Assembly (NCBI GenBank): GCA_025354405.1
Contig: JANXMY010000190.1
Coordinates: 1 to 64,000 of the forward strand
Direction of reading: 5' to 3'
DNA length: 64,000 nucleotides
Source of the DNA: Armatimonadota bacterium
GTDB lineage: Bacteria; Armatimonadota; Armatimonadia; Armatimonadales; Capsulimonadaceae
Position numbers and translations under genes: made by a program. The notes under the pieces are model-generated. The model was given only the letters and a program-made list of their open reading frames with translations, searched no databases and had not been told where the DNA came from. This document shows, in pieces, positions 9,217 to 17,177 of this stretch. Position 1 is the stretch's first letter. Each line of letters opens with the position of its first letter.

Positions 9217-9229
9217 ACGCGAAGAAACC

Positions 9230-9258
9230 TTGACATCCCCTCGCTCGTACTGTATACT
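9230..9258 (+). promoter_or_regulatory. Strong sigma-70-type promoter of secDF
   Basis: A perfect -35 TTGACA at 9230-9235, a 17-base spacer and TATACT at 9253-9258. Transcription should begin near 9265, giving a leader of about 83 bases before the TTG start of secDF. Confidence 0.85.
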
Positions 9259-9270
9259 ATGGCAAAGTCA

Positions 9271-9292
9271 CGCGCGGGGCCTCTCCCGCGCG
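9271..9292 (+). promoter_or_regulatory. Stable hairpin at the 5' end of the secDF leader
   Basis: cgcgcggg (9271-9278) pairs perfectly with cccgcgcg (9285-9292) around a six-base loop, about six bases downstream of the predicted transcription start. No T run follows, so it is more likely an mRNA-stabilising or regulatory hairpin than a terminator. Confidence 0.6.
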
Positions 9293-9347
9293 ATTTGGCA
9301 TTTCTATTTCAGTCGAGTTTGAAGCATTTGTCTTCGCGGAGGAAGAG

Positions 9348-12080
9348 TTGAAGCAGGAAAAAATCTGGGCCTTGATCATTTTGGTACTGACCGTCTTTGC
9401 GGTACTGATCGTTACCGACCGTACCATCAAAGTGGGAAACACCACCATTCTGAGGCATCATCCAACCAAATATGGTCTGGACATCAAGGGCGGCCTCCGC
9501 GCCGTGCTGCAGGCCCGTCCGGACAAGGCTCCGGGAGTCAAGTACGATGAGGCGACCGTACAGCGTATTCTGGAAGGCCGCATCAACAACTTTGGTGTCG
9601 GGGAAGCCTCGGTCCAGCCGCGCCCGCAGCAGAAGCAGTTTATTATCGAGCTGCCAGACGTCAGGAACAAAGACGATATTCTCAAGCAGCTTGGCACGAC
9701 GGCGCAGATGACGTTTTATTACTTCAAAGACGTTGCGGCTACTGCTCAGGACAACAAACCGATTCGGATGTCGGAAGCGCTAGATCCAGTGAGTAAGCAG
9801 CGAAAGCCGATATTCTTCGATCAGCGTAACCAGCAGACATTTCGCGACGGCTCGCAGATCAAGTCTGAATTCAACGCGCTTCTTACGGCTGGAGCAACCC
9901 AGCGCTCTGGAGCGACACCCTATCTTGTTCCTTCTCCTCTGACTGGAGATCCGGCAGTTGGCACGGTTTACTTTACGCCCGACCAGCAGAAAAGGGCGAC
10001 CGAGCTAAATCAGGAGCTGACTGTCTGGCAGGCATTTCTGGCGAGCTGCCCGGTGATCCTTTACGGAGCCGACATTCTGCCGAAATCATCTGCCCAACTG
10101 ACGGGACAGGGAGCGATCCCGGGTGTTTCGCAAGCGTTTAATGAAAACGGCACCAAGGCATTCGCCAAGTTTACAAGCGAGCACACAGGGGAGCTGAACG
10201 GCATTGTGCTGGACGACTCCGTGATCTCCGCGCCAGTCATCAACGAACCCATCCTGAATGGCGAGGCAGTGATCAGTGGCGGATTCGCCAATCTGGCGGA
10301 AGCGCAGAACCTGGCGAATCTGCTGAATGCGGGCGCACTTCCGGTTCCCCTGGAGCAGGTGCAGGTGCAGAGTGTTGAGGCCAGCCTCGGCGACGGGGCG
10401 GTGCATGCCAGCTTGATTGCGGGCGGCGTCGGCCTCGCGCTGGTCCTGCTATTCATGCTGATATATTACCGCCTGCCGGGCCTGGTAGCGGATGTTGCGC
10501 TGTTGATTTACGCCGTCTTTACGCTGGCGATTTTCAAAGGGGCTTTGGACTGGCTCTTCCCAGGCCTTGTCGTGACACTCACGCTGCCGGGTATCGCGGG
10601 CTTTATTCTGTCCATTGGTATGGCAGTCGATGCGAACATCTTGATCTTCGAGCGTTTGAAAGAAGAGCTTCGGGCCGGAAAAGCCCTCCGGCCAGCGATT
10701 GACGCAGCCTTCAAGAGAGCTTTCACCGCGATTCGCGATTCCAACATCTGTACCTGTATCACCTGTATCGTGCTGCTCTCGCTTGGCACGGCCAGTGTGC
10801 GCGGCTTTGCACTGACACTCCTGATCGGTGTACTTGTGTCGCTCTTCTCGGCAATCACGATCACCCGAACACTGCTCTACCTGCTGGTGGATGCGGGCAT
10901 TGGCAACAACGTTGCCCTGTTTGGCCTGAACGTCCGCACCCTGCGCGGCACGGATAACCCGGTGAGCGATGCGCCGGTCTCGCAAGGCCCGAATATCATT
11001 GGACGCCGCAAGTTCTTCTACACCTTGAGCCTGGCAATCATCCTCCCTGGCTTGGTCTTCTGGGCGATGGGCGGCCTGAAGCGCAGTATTGAGTTTACGG
11101 GCGGTACGCAGATCCAGGTGAAATACCCGACACGCGTTTCGTCGGCGGACGTCCAGAAATCCCTCACGGAGTCTGGCTTTGCACACGATACGATCCAGAT
11201 CGCCGATGAAGGCCGGACTGCGATCGTGAGTGTCCCGGATGCCAGCAGCGAAAGCAGCAAGTTCCAAAATCCCGTTTATCTGCGTTTGACAAAGGCGCTT
11301 AACACACTCGGCCCGGCGACCGAAGAGCAGTTCGGGAATGTCGGCGGGGTGATTTCAGCGGAGCTGACACGCAATGCTGTGGAAGCGGTGATTATCGCTT
11401 CCCTGCTGATCATTCTGTATCTGGCACTCGTCTTCGGGATCGGTGACTTTGTGGCTGGCCTACGGCTGGGAACATCGGCGATTGTCGCACTTCTGCACGA
11501 CATTCTGGTGCTGATCGGTGTCTTCGCGATCTTCGGCTACTTCTTAGGCTGGGAGATTGACAGCCTTTTCGTCACCGCCCTGCTGACTGTGATCGGTTTC
11601 TCCGTACATGATACAGTGGTGATCTTTGACCGAGTTCGCGAAAACTTACACCATAAGGGACGTGGGGAGAACTTCGAATCACTGGTCAACCGCAGTATCG
11701 GCCAGACGCTGGCCCGTTCCATCAACACGTCTTTGACGGTGGTGATGACACTTCTGGCACTGGTCATTCTTGGCGGCCAAACGACTCGTCTCCTGAATGT
11801 CGCACTGCTGATTGGAATCGTCAGCGGAACGTACTCGTCTATCTTCAATGCCGCTTCAATTCTGGTCGACTGGGAAAACTGGCTAGCTAGGCGCCGCGCC
11901 GCGGCCCCAGTTCTCGCGGCAGCAGGTGGCGGGGATACTGGATACCCGCCCTCAAACGGCGGCAGTGTGCGCCCGCCACAAGTAAATACAACCGCGGTAC
12001 CGCGCCCACCTGCCTCGCCTGGTGAGATACAGATTTCGGCAGTGCGGGCAAAGAAGAAACGACCAGCAAAGCGGTTTTAG
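9348..12080 (+). CDS. secDF: SecD-SecF fusion, protein translocase accessory subunit
   Basis: 910 residues joining SecD and SecF, the proton-motive-force-driven membrane proteins that help the SecYEG translocase release exported proteins. The first transmembrane helix spans about residues 7-23, then DIKGGL (45-50) marks the SecD periplasmic domain. A six-helix RND-type bundle begins near residue 345. A second first helix and the SecF signature with FTGGTQI begin near residue 550, followed by the SecF helices including the FSVHDTVVIFDRVREN loop. About 55 basic and proline-rich residues extend the C-terminus. The TTG start at 9348 is supported by GGAGGAAGAG just upstream. yajC is not adjacent. 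Fused SecDF is known in Bacillus and other phyla. Confidence 0.95.
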   Translation: MKQEKIWALIILVLTVFAVLIVTDRTIKVGNTTILRHHPTKYGLDIKGGLRAVLQARPDKAPGVKYDEATVQRILEGRINNFGVGEASVQPRPQQKQFIIELPDVRNKDDILKQLGTTAQMTFYYFKDVAATAQDNKPIRMSEALDPVSKQRKPIFFDQRNQQTFRDGSQIKSEFNALLTAGATQRSGATPYLVPSPLTGDPAVGTVYFTPDQQKRATELNQELTVWQAFLASCPVILYGADILPKSSAQLTGQGAIPGVSQAFNENGTKAFAKFTSEHTGELNGIVLDDSVISAPVINEPILNGEAVISGGFANLAEAQNLANLLNAGALPVPLEQVQVQSVEASLGDGAVHASLIAGGVGLALVLLFMLIYYRLPGLVADVALLIYAVFTLAIFKGALDWLFPGLVVTLTLPGIAGFILSIGMAVDANILIFERLKEELRAGKALRPAIDAAFKRAFTAIRDSNICTCITCIVLLSLGTASVRGFALTLLIGVLVSLFSAITITRTLLYLLVDAGIGNNVALFGLNVRTLRGTDNPVSDAPVSQGPNIIGRRKFFYTLSLAIILPGLVFWAMGGLKRSIEFTGGTQIQVKYPTRVSSADVQKSLTESGFAHDTIQIADEGRTAIVSVPDASSESSKFQNPVYLRLTKALNTLGPATEEQFGNVGGVISAELTRNAVEAVIIASLLIILYLALVFGIGDFVAGLRLGTSAIVALLHDILVLIGVFAIFGYFLGWEIDSLFVTALLTVIGFSVHDTVVIFDRVRENLHHKGRGENFESLVNRSIGQTLARSINTSLTVVMTLLALVILGGQTTRLLNVALLIGIVSGTYSSIFNAASILVDWENWLARRRAAAPVLAAAGGGDTGYPPSNGGSVRPPQVNTTAVPRPPASPGEIQISAVRAKKKRPAKRF

Positions 12081-12087
12081 GAACCTT

Positions 12088-12280
12088 ACCCCGCAGATTA
12101 CTGCGGGGTGAATTCCGTTCTACATTAGACCTCTTGCGTCAGTACCCTGCACTGGAAGTGCAGGTCTTTTGAGGTGCGATTGTCTGCCTTCGCAGACATA
12201 AGAGCTGGCCCTTCGCAAGTGATCTTATGTCTGCGAAGGCAGACAATCGCTTTGCAGAAGACCCGGATTTCTAATCCGGG
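12088..12280. repeat. Block of four stacked palindromic hairpins between secDF and recJ
   Basis: No gene is seen in 12081-12312. Instead there are four perfect palindromes: accccgcag-atta-ctgcggggt (12088-12109); cctgcac-N5-gtgcagg (12146-12164) followed by TCTTTT; a 27-base perfect inverted repeat (12176-12202 against 12224-12250) whose two arms each also fold into a 7-bp stem with a four-base loop (tgtctgc-cttc-gcagaca); and cccggatt-tct-aatccggg (12262-12280). The second could terminate secDF. The similarity of the modules to sequence at the right end of the window suggests a dispersed repeat family. Confidence 0.8.
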
Positions 12281-12312
12281 CACGGCAAGACGACTTATGC
12301 AACAGGTCTAGT

Positions 12313-14070
12313 ATGTTAACCGAATCAAGTCAAAACTACAAACTTTGGACCGAGCCAGTGCGCAATCCGAAGGCGGAGGAAACTTTGACTCGCGAGCTGC
12401 GTGTTCATCCCCTGACGGCGCGGCTCCTCTGCAACCGGGGGCTGACCGATCCGGCGGAGGCGGATGCGTTTCTGCGGCCTGATTTAAAGCAGCTTCACGA
12501 TCCATTTGGCCTCCCGGATATGGACAAAGCGGCCCATCGGATACAAGAGGCGCTGGCGAACGGCGAAACGATCTTCATTCATGGCGATTATGACGTCGAT
12601 GGAGTCACTTCGACAGCACTTTACGTTCGGGCACTGACTGCGCTAGGCGCGAAACTGGTGTACCGGATCCCTCATCGTAAAAACGATGGCTACGATATCA
12701 AGATCCCGGCGATCGATTGGGCGAATGAACAGGGCGCAACCCTGGTCATAACATCTGACTGTGGTATTCAGGCACGGGAGTCAGTAGCCCATGCTAACAG
12801 CCTCGGGCTGACGGTGATTATTACCGACCACCACGAGCCGGGTGAAGTTCTCCCAGCGGCATTTGCCATCGTTAACCCGCACCGGCACGATTCCACCTAT
12901 CCTTTCCCCCAGCTCGCCGGTGTCGGCGTGGCGTTTAAAACCATGCAGGCGGTAGTGCGTTTGGTGGATCCGACCCACGAAAATGCATTTATTCAGAAGT
13001 TTCTCGACCTGGTCGCCTGCGGGACGGTTGCCGACGTCATGCCGCTGCTCGGGGAAAACCGAGTTTTTGCCTACTTCGGCCTGAAGCAGCTTGCGATAAC
13101 TCGCAAAGTCGGTCTTCGTGCGCTGCTGGCCGGGGCTGGAATTGATACGACCAAGCCCCTCTCCGCCGAATCGGTGGGCTTTGGCATCGGCCCGCGTATC
13201 AACGCCGTCGGGCGCCTGGATGATGCCGCCCTGGCTCTCGACTTGATGCTCACGGGCGACCCGGAAGAAGCGCAGCTTCTGGTCGAGAAGATGAATGCAT
13301 TTAATGTCGAGCGGCAGCTGACACAGAAACGGATATTGGAAGAAGCGAAAAAGATCGTCGAGAGCCGTGACCTGGAGCTGACACGCATTCTGGTTGTGGC
13401 ATCTCCCGGCTGGAATGCGGGCGTCGTCGGCATTGTCGCCGGAAAACTTGTCGATGCCTACTATAGGCCCGCGATAGTCATCGGGGTGAGTGACGATGAA
13501 TCACGCGGCAAAGGCTCAGCACGCTCTATTCCGGGCTTCGATATGTTCGAGGGTATCCAGTTATGCCGGGAGCTGCTGGAAAGCTGCGGCGGGCATGAGA
13601 TGGCGGCAGGATTATCCCTGACGATGGACAATCTGGAGGCTTTCGAGGCCAAGATCAATGCCCATGCCCATGCGACCATGACTGACGACGATTTTGTGCC
13701 GCGCCTCCTGCACGATGGATTGATTGAGCCGGGCGATTTGTCCCTCTCCCTTCTGGAAGAATGGTCAGCGTTTGCGCCGTTTGGCCAGGCCAATCCAGAG
13801 CCTCGCTTCGCTTCGCAGAGCCTTTTGATCTGTGAAGCTCGGCGGATCGGCAAAGACATGACGCATTTGAAGATGCGCGTCCGAGCTACCGCTATGGACC
13901 CGACCGACTGCGTGGCCTGGGGTCAAGGTGACTGGGCTGACCGCGCCGGACCGGGCGATACTCTGGAGGCGGTTTATACGCCGCAGGTCAATGAATGGAA
14001 TGGGCGGCGCCTGATGCAGCTCAATATTAAAGACCTTCGTAAGCCTTTGCTGTCGGAACTTCTGCCCTGA
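12313..14070 (+). CDS. recJ: Single-stranded-DNA-specific 5'-3' exonuclease RecJ
   Basis: 585 residues of the DHH phosphoesterase family, acting in recombinational and mismatch repair. Motifs: HGDYDVDGVTS (from residue 90), ITDHHEPGE (about 169) with the DHH metal site, VNPHRHDSTYPF, the DHHA1 domain with GWNAGVVGIVAGKL (about 365) and the GGHEMAAG segment (about 425). A C-terminal OB-like region completes the protein. Length matches the family. The ATG 12313 lies behind AACAGGT; it is preceded by the hairpin block and followed 20 bases later by an unknown exported protein. Confidence 0.94.
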   Translation: MLTESSQNYKLWTEPVRNPKAEETLTRELRVHPLTARLLCNRGLTDPAEADAFLRPDLKQLHDPFGLPDMDKAAHRIQEALANGETIFIHGDYDVDGVTSTALYVRALTALGAKLVYRIPHRKNDGYDIKIPAIDWANEQGATLVITSDCGIQARESVAHANSLGLTVIITDHHEPGEVLPAAFAIVNPHRHDSTYPFPQLAGVGVAFKTMQAVVRLVDPTHENAFIQKFLDLVACGTVADVMPLLGENRVFAYFGLKQLAITRKVGLRALLAGAGIDTTKPLSAESVGFGIGPRINAVGRLDDAALALDLMLTGDPEEAQLLVEKMNAFNVERQLTQKRILEEAKKIVESRDLELTRILVVASPGWNAGVVGIVAGKLVDAYYRPAIVIGVSDDESRGKGSARSIPGFDMFEGIQLCRELLESCGGHEMAAGLSLTMDNLEAFEAKINAHAHATMTDDDFVPRLLHDGLIEPGDLSLSLLEEWSAFAPFGQANPEPRFASQSLLICEARRIGKDMTHLKMRVRATAMDPTDCVAWGQGDWADRAGPGDTLEAVYTPQVNEWNGRRLMQLNIKDLRKPLLSELLP

Positions 14071-14090
14071 GGAAAGGGGAACGACCCACG

Positions 14091-14864
14091 ATGCCGAAGA
14101 TACTCCGGCAGCGACTTTTCCAATTGACGCTGATCCCTGCGCTTTTAACGGCCCTGATCCTGCCTGCTCCCGCCAGAGGGCCAGTGCTGCATTGGGAGAA
14201 AATCCACGTCCTGCACGTGGATGCCACGACTGTATTCAAGCGCCTGGGGATGACCCATAGCACCAAGAATGGCTACACGCGCGATGGAAAAAAAGGTATC
14301 GCTGACCCCGACTTCCCGCCTGGCCTAACCGATGTCGTCCCGAGCGACGCCGAGCACATTCTGCTGGTGAGGGGCACTGAGGGTGGATTGTCACTCTTCC
14401 GTATCCGTGTAGCTGCGGCCGATGCCGTAGTTCTCCCGCAGCACTTGAAAGCGGAACTGTCGAGGCGCGATGGCAGCGGGGAAACGGTGATTGGGACAGC
14501 GAAGGTAGACGCAGTCTTGGACGGCATCCCTGCCGTGATTAGCCTGGAAGACGAGCAGACAAAGCGGACTTACCAGATCACAACCCGTCTGAATGCTGAT
14601 GGAACGCGATGGGTCTCCTGCCGTATCAGCCTGCCATTGCCACCCAGCCTAACCGATTCCACAAATGCGGAGATACCGTCAGCGGTGTTCGTTCCAAATC
14701 AAGTTTGGACCGACCCGCTCAGCCGTAAGATCAAACCCGGCGAAATCGCCTTGTTCGAGGACCTAGCGTCCTTCCGACAAGCTGCGAGCCGGCGACTGAA
14801 CCGGATGGAAATCGATACGACGGCGGACTTTACCCTCCGCATTTCACTGAACCCAATCACTTAG
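14091..14864 (+). CDS. Exported protein of unknown function, possible secretin-like N1 fold
   Basis: 257 residues with a cleavable signal peptide (hydrophobic residues about 10-26, ending in APARG). The segment IHVLHVDATTVFKRLG followed later by DAEHILLVRGT resembles the short beta-alpha N1/STN domains of secretins and related envelope proteins, and TTRLNADGTRWVSCRIS resembles the beta strands of the secretin core, but the match is too weak for a function. The ATG 14091 has a strong ribosome site (GGAAAGGGGAA). It follows recJ by 20 bases and precedes a methyltransferase by 15, so it probably shares their transcript. Confidence 0.55.
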   Translation: MPKILRQRLFQLTLIPALLTALILPAPARGPVLHWEKIHVLHVDATTVFKRLGMTHSTKNGYTRDGKKGIADPDFPPGLTDVVPSDAEHILLVRGTEGGLSLFRIRVAAADAVVLPQHLKAELSRRDGSGETVIGTAKVDAVLDGIPAVISLEDEQTKRTYQITTRLNADGTRWVSCRISLPLPPSLTDSTNAEIPSAVFVPNQVWTDPLSRKIKPGEIALFEDLASFRQAASRRLNRMEIDTTADFTLRISLNPIT

Positions 14865-14879
14865 AGGCTTTAACTGCTT

Positions 14880-15689
14880 ATGCTTCCCTCATTTCTGCCA
14901 CTTCTTGCTTCTCCGGAAACCGGCGGACCGCTGACTCTCACCGTTCGCCGACGAGAGGGCGAAGAAATCATTGAAGGCAGCCTGTGCGACGATGCCGGGC
15001 AGAGCTATCCAATCGAGCAGGGGATTCCGCGCCTCCTGCCCCGCGAGATGCGGGAAGCACAGATATCTGAGATTGCTGCCCGGGATGCCCAGGTCGAAGA
15101 TTATGACCGGATGGCATTTCTCAACTGGTTCGGCAAAGTGGAAATTCCGCTGACACGCCAGGCACTTGGCGCACTTCCAGCGGATATCCTGCTGGAAGCG
15201 GGATGCGGCACCGGCCGGATGAGTCAGATACTGGCGGGGAGTGTTCGGGAGATGGTCGCCGTCGATTTCTCTTTTGAGTCCCTTCGCGTTGCTCAGAAAA
15301 AGCTGCGGGCGGCAGGGATTACGAATGTCCATCTCGCTCAGGCAGATCTCTGCAGCCTGCCTTTTGCTTGTGGCGCCTTTGACCGGGTTGTCTCCTGTCA
15401 GGTACTGGAGCATGTCCCCGGCCCGGAGGCCCGTGCCGCCGCTGTGGCAAGCCTGGCGCGTGTGGTGAAGCCATCCGGCACGCTGGCACTATCGGCCTAC
15501 AAACACTCTCTGCTGACAAAGACCTTCGGCAAAAAAGAGGGTTTACACGAGGGTGGCATTCCCTTCTTCCGGTTTACAAAGACCGAGCTGAGCGAGACTC
15601 TCAGCATAGATTTCAAGGTGCACAGCATCACCGGTGCATTGGTCTACCTCTACCTAGCGCGATGCACGCGAGAGCAGCTCCCGGCCTAA
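14880..15689 (+). CDS. Class I SAM-dependent methyltransferase with N-terminal Trm112-like segment
   Basis: 269 residues. The first 60 resemble a Trm112p-like domain (SYPIEQGIPRLLP) but without the zinc cysteines. The SAM-binding motif I is LLEAGCGTGRMSQ (about residues 104-116), motif II includes VAVDFS, and motif post-I has FDRVVSCQVLEHV, typical of Methyltransf_11 proteins. Substrate unknown; the arrangement is common among quinone, lipid and natural-product methyltransferases. Its stop overlaps the end of the convergent MFS gene by four bases. The ATG 14880 follows an AGAGG element 12 bases upstream. Confidence 0.8.
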   Translation: MLPSFLPLLASPETGGPLTLTVRRREGEEIIEGSLCDDAGQSYPIEQGIPRLLPREMREAQISEIAARDAQVEDYDRMAFLNWFGKVEIPLTRQALGALPADILLEAGCGTGRMSQILAGSVREMVAVDFSFESLRVAQKKLRAAGITNVHLAQADLCSLPFACGAFDRVVSCQVLEHVPGPEARAAAVASLARVVKPSGTLALSAYKHSLLTKTFGKKEGLHEGGIPFFRFTKTELSETLSIDFKVHSITGALVYLYLARCTREQLPA

Positions 15690-17017
15690 GCCGCTTTCAC
15701 CGTCACTTCCATCTCACGCAGTCCGCCGGGACGAAAGACGATATACGCTGTGGTCAGCAGTGAAATCACCGCACAGATCACGATAGTCGTCGGGGCACCA
15801 ATAAACTTGGCGAGCCAGCCTGCAAACAGAGAGCCGAACGGAATTGTACCGATAAACATGAGTGTATAGATACTCATCACCCGTCCTCGAAGATGATCCG
15901 GAACATGCAGCTGCATCAGCGTATTGCTGGTCGCGAAGCAGAGCACGAAGCCATACGAGACGATGGCCATAGTCGCGTAGGCAAGCCAGAGCGTGCGGGA
16001 TAGGCCGAAGACGATCAGCACTAATGTTGCCAGCAGGCTGCCAGTAATCAGCATTTTCCGCTGCCGAGCCGCATTCCCCAGCAAGGCGACGGTCAAAGCC
16101 CCGCCTAAGGCCCCCACCCCACGCACGGTTTCCATAAACCCAAAGGACTTCACCTGCATCGCATCGGTTGCATTGGGCAGCAGCGTGTAGCGCACAAACA
16201 CGGGGATCAGTACATTGAAGGAGAAGGCAAAAACGCCGAACGAGCCGACAAGGATCACAAGGTTTCGCACGGTCGGGGTATTCTTGACATAATCGAAGCC
16301 TTCTCGCGTGCTGTTCCAAACGCCGCGCAAAGTGTTATCCGCCTTTGTCTTAGTTCCCTCGGGGAAACGGGGCGCCACACGGATCAGCAGCAGTCCGACA
16401 ATCACCGCAAGCGATAGAAATGCATTTCCGAGGAATGCTGCCCCGATTGACACTCTGGCCGCCAGCAGCAAACCGGCCACGGCCGGGCCCAAAGCTCGGG
16501 CCGCATTGAATATGCTGGAATTCAGAGCAACAGCACTCGGCATGTCTTCTTTACCGACCATTTCTGCCACAAATGACTGGCGGGTCGGCATATCAAACGC
16601 CGCAAACAGACCGGACAGAACTGCAAAAAAGAGGACGTGCCAGATCTTCACAACCCCCTCAGTCGCGAGTATGCCCAGGCCAAATGCGGATAATATCAGC
16701 CCAGACTGCGTGACCAGCAGCATTTTACGCTTATCCACACGGTCTGCAACGACCCCGGCTAAGAGTGTAAATAAGAAGATCGGCATTCCCCCAGCGAAGT
16801 TGACCCAGCCGGAATAGAAATTGGCGTCTGCCTCGACTGCTGGCGTGTGGGCACCGAGAGGATCGACCAGCAGCACAATTAACCAGCCCTGTGCCAGGCT
16901 CTGTGCCCAGGTACCGATCAATGAAATAAGCTGTCCGATCCAGAACAAGCGAAAGTTGCGATTGCTGAGTGCTCGAAATGCGCCAGGCTTGCGAGTTATC
17001 ATTTTTGTTTCTTGCAT
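15686..17017 (-). CDS. MFS transporter, MFS_3/enterobactin-exporter-like
   Basis: 443 residues with about 12 membrane segments and the loop GVVADRVDKRKML (motif A). The start NRNFRLFWIGQLISLIGTWAQSLAQ is diagnostic of the MFS_3 group, which includes EntS-type exporters and many uncharacterised efflux proteins. Substrate cannot be assigned. The ATG 17017 has AGGA five bases upstream. The gene is monocistronic and convergent with the methyltransferase. Confidence 0.83.
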   Translation of the reverse strand: MQETKMITRKPGAFRALSNRNFRLFWIGQLISLIGTWAQSLAQGWLIVLLVDPLGAHTPAVEADANFYSGWVNFAGGMPIFLFTLLAGVVADRVDKRKMLLVTQSGLILSAFGLGILATEGVVKIWHVLFFAVLSGLFAAFDMPTRQSFVAEMVGKEDMPSAVALNSSIFNAARALGPAVAGLLLAARVSIGAAFLGNAFLSLAVIVGLLLIRVAPRFPEGTKTKADNTLRGVWNSTREGFDYVKNTPTVRNLVILVGSFGVFAFSFNVLIPVFVRYTLLPNATDAMQVKSFGFMETVRGVGALGGALTVALLGNAARQRKMLITGSLLATLVLIVFGLSRTLWLAYATMAIVSYGFVLCFATSNTLMQLHVPDHLRGRVMSIYTLMFIGTIPFGSLFAGWLAKFIGAPTTIVICAVISLLTTAYIVFRPGGLREMEVTVKAA

Positions 17018-17177
17018 AAATATCCTATTCGCGTGCCCTCTCTATAGTTCATCTCCAATTTCGCCAATAATAAACTGTCAAGTATTCGGGTACAATTAAT
17101 GCTGACCGAAATCACCACAATGGCTGTGGCATCTTTTTATAGTGGCGCCTGCGAGGCGTCCGATAAGTGAAGTATAG

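Noticed and set aside
10449-11267. 272-codon open frame on the minus strand within secDF
   Set aside because: Lies wholly inside the conserved SecDF coding region; the product is rich in Arg, His and Gln, as expected of a shadow frame.
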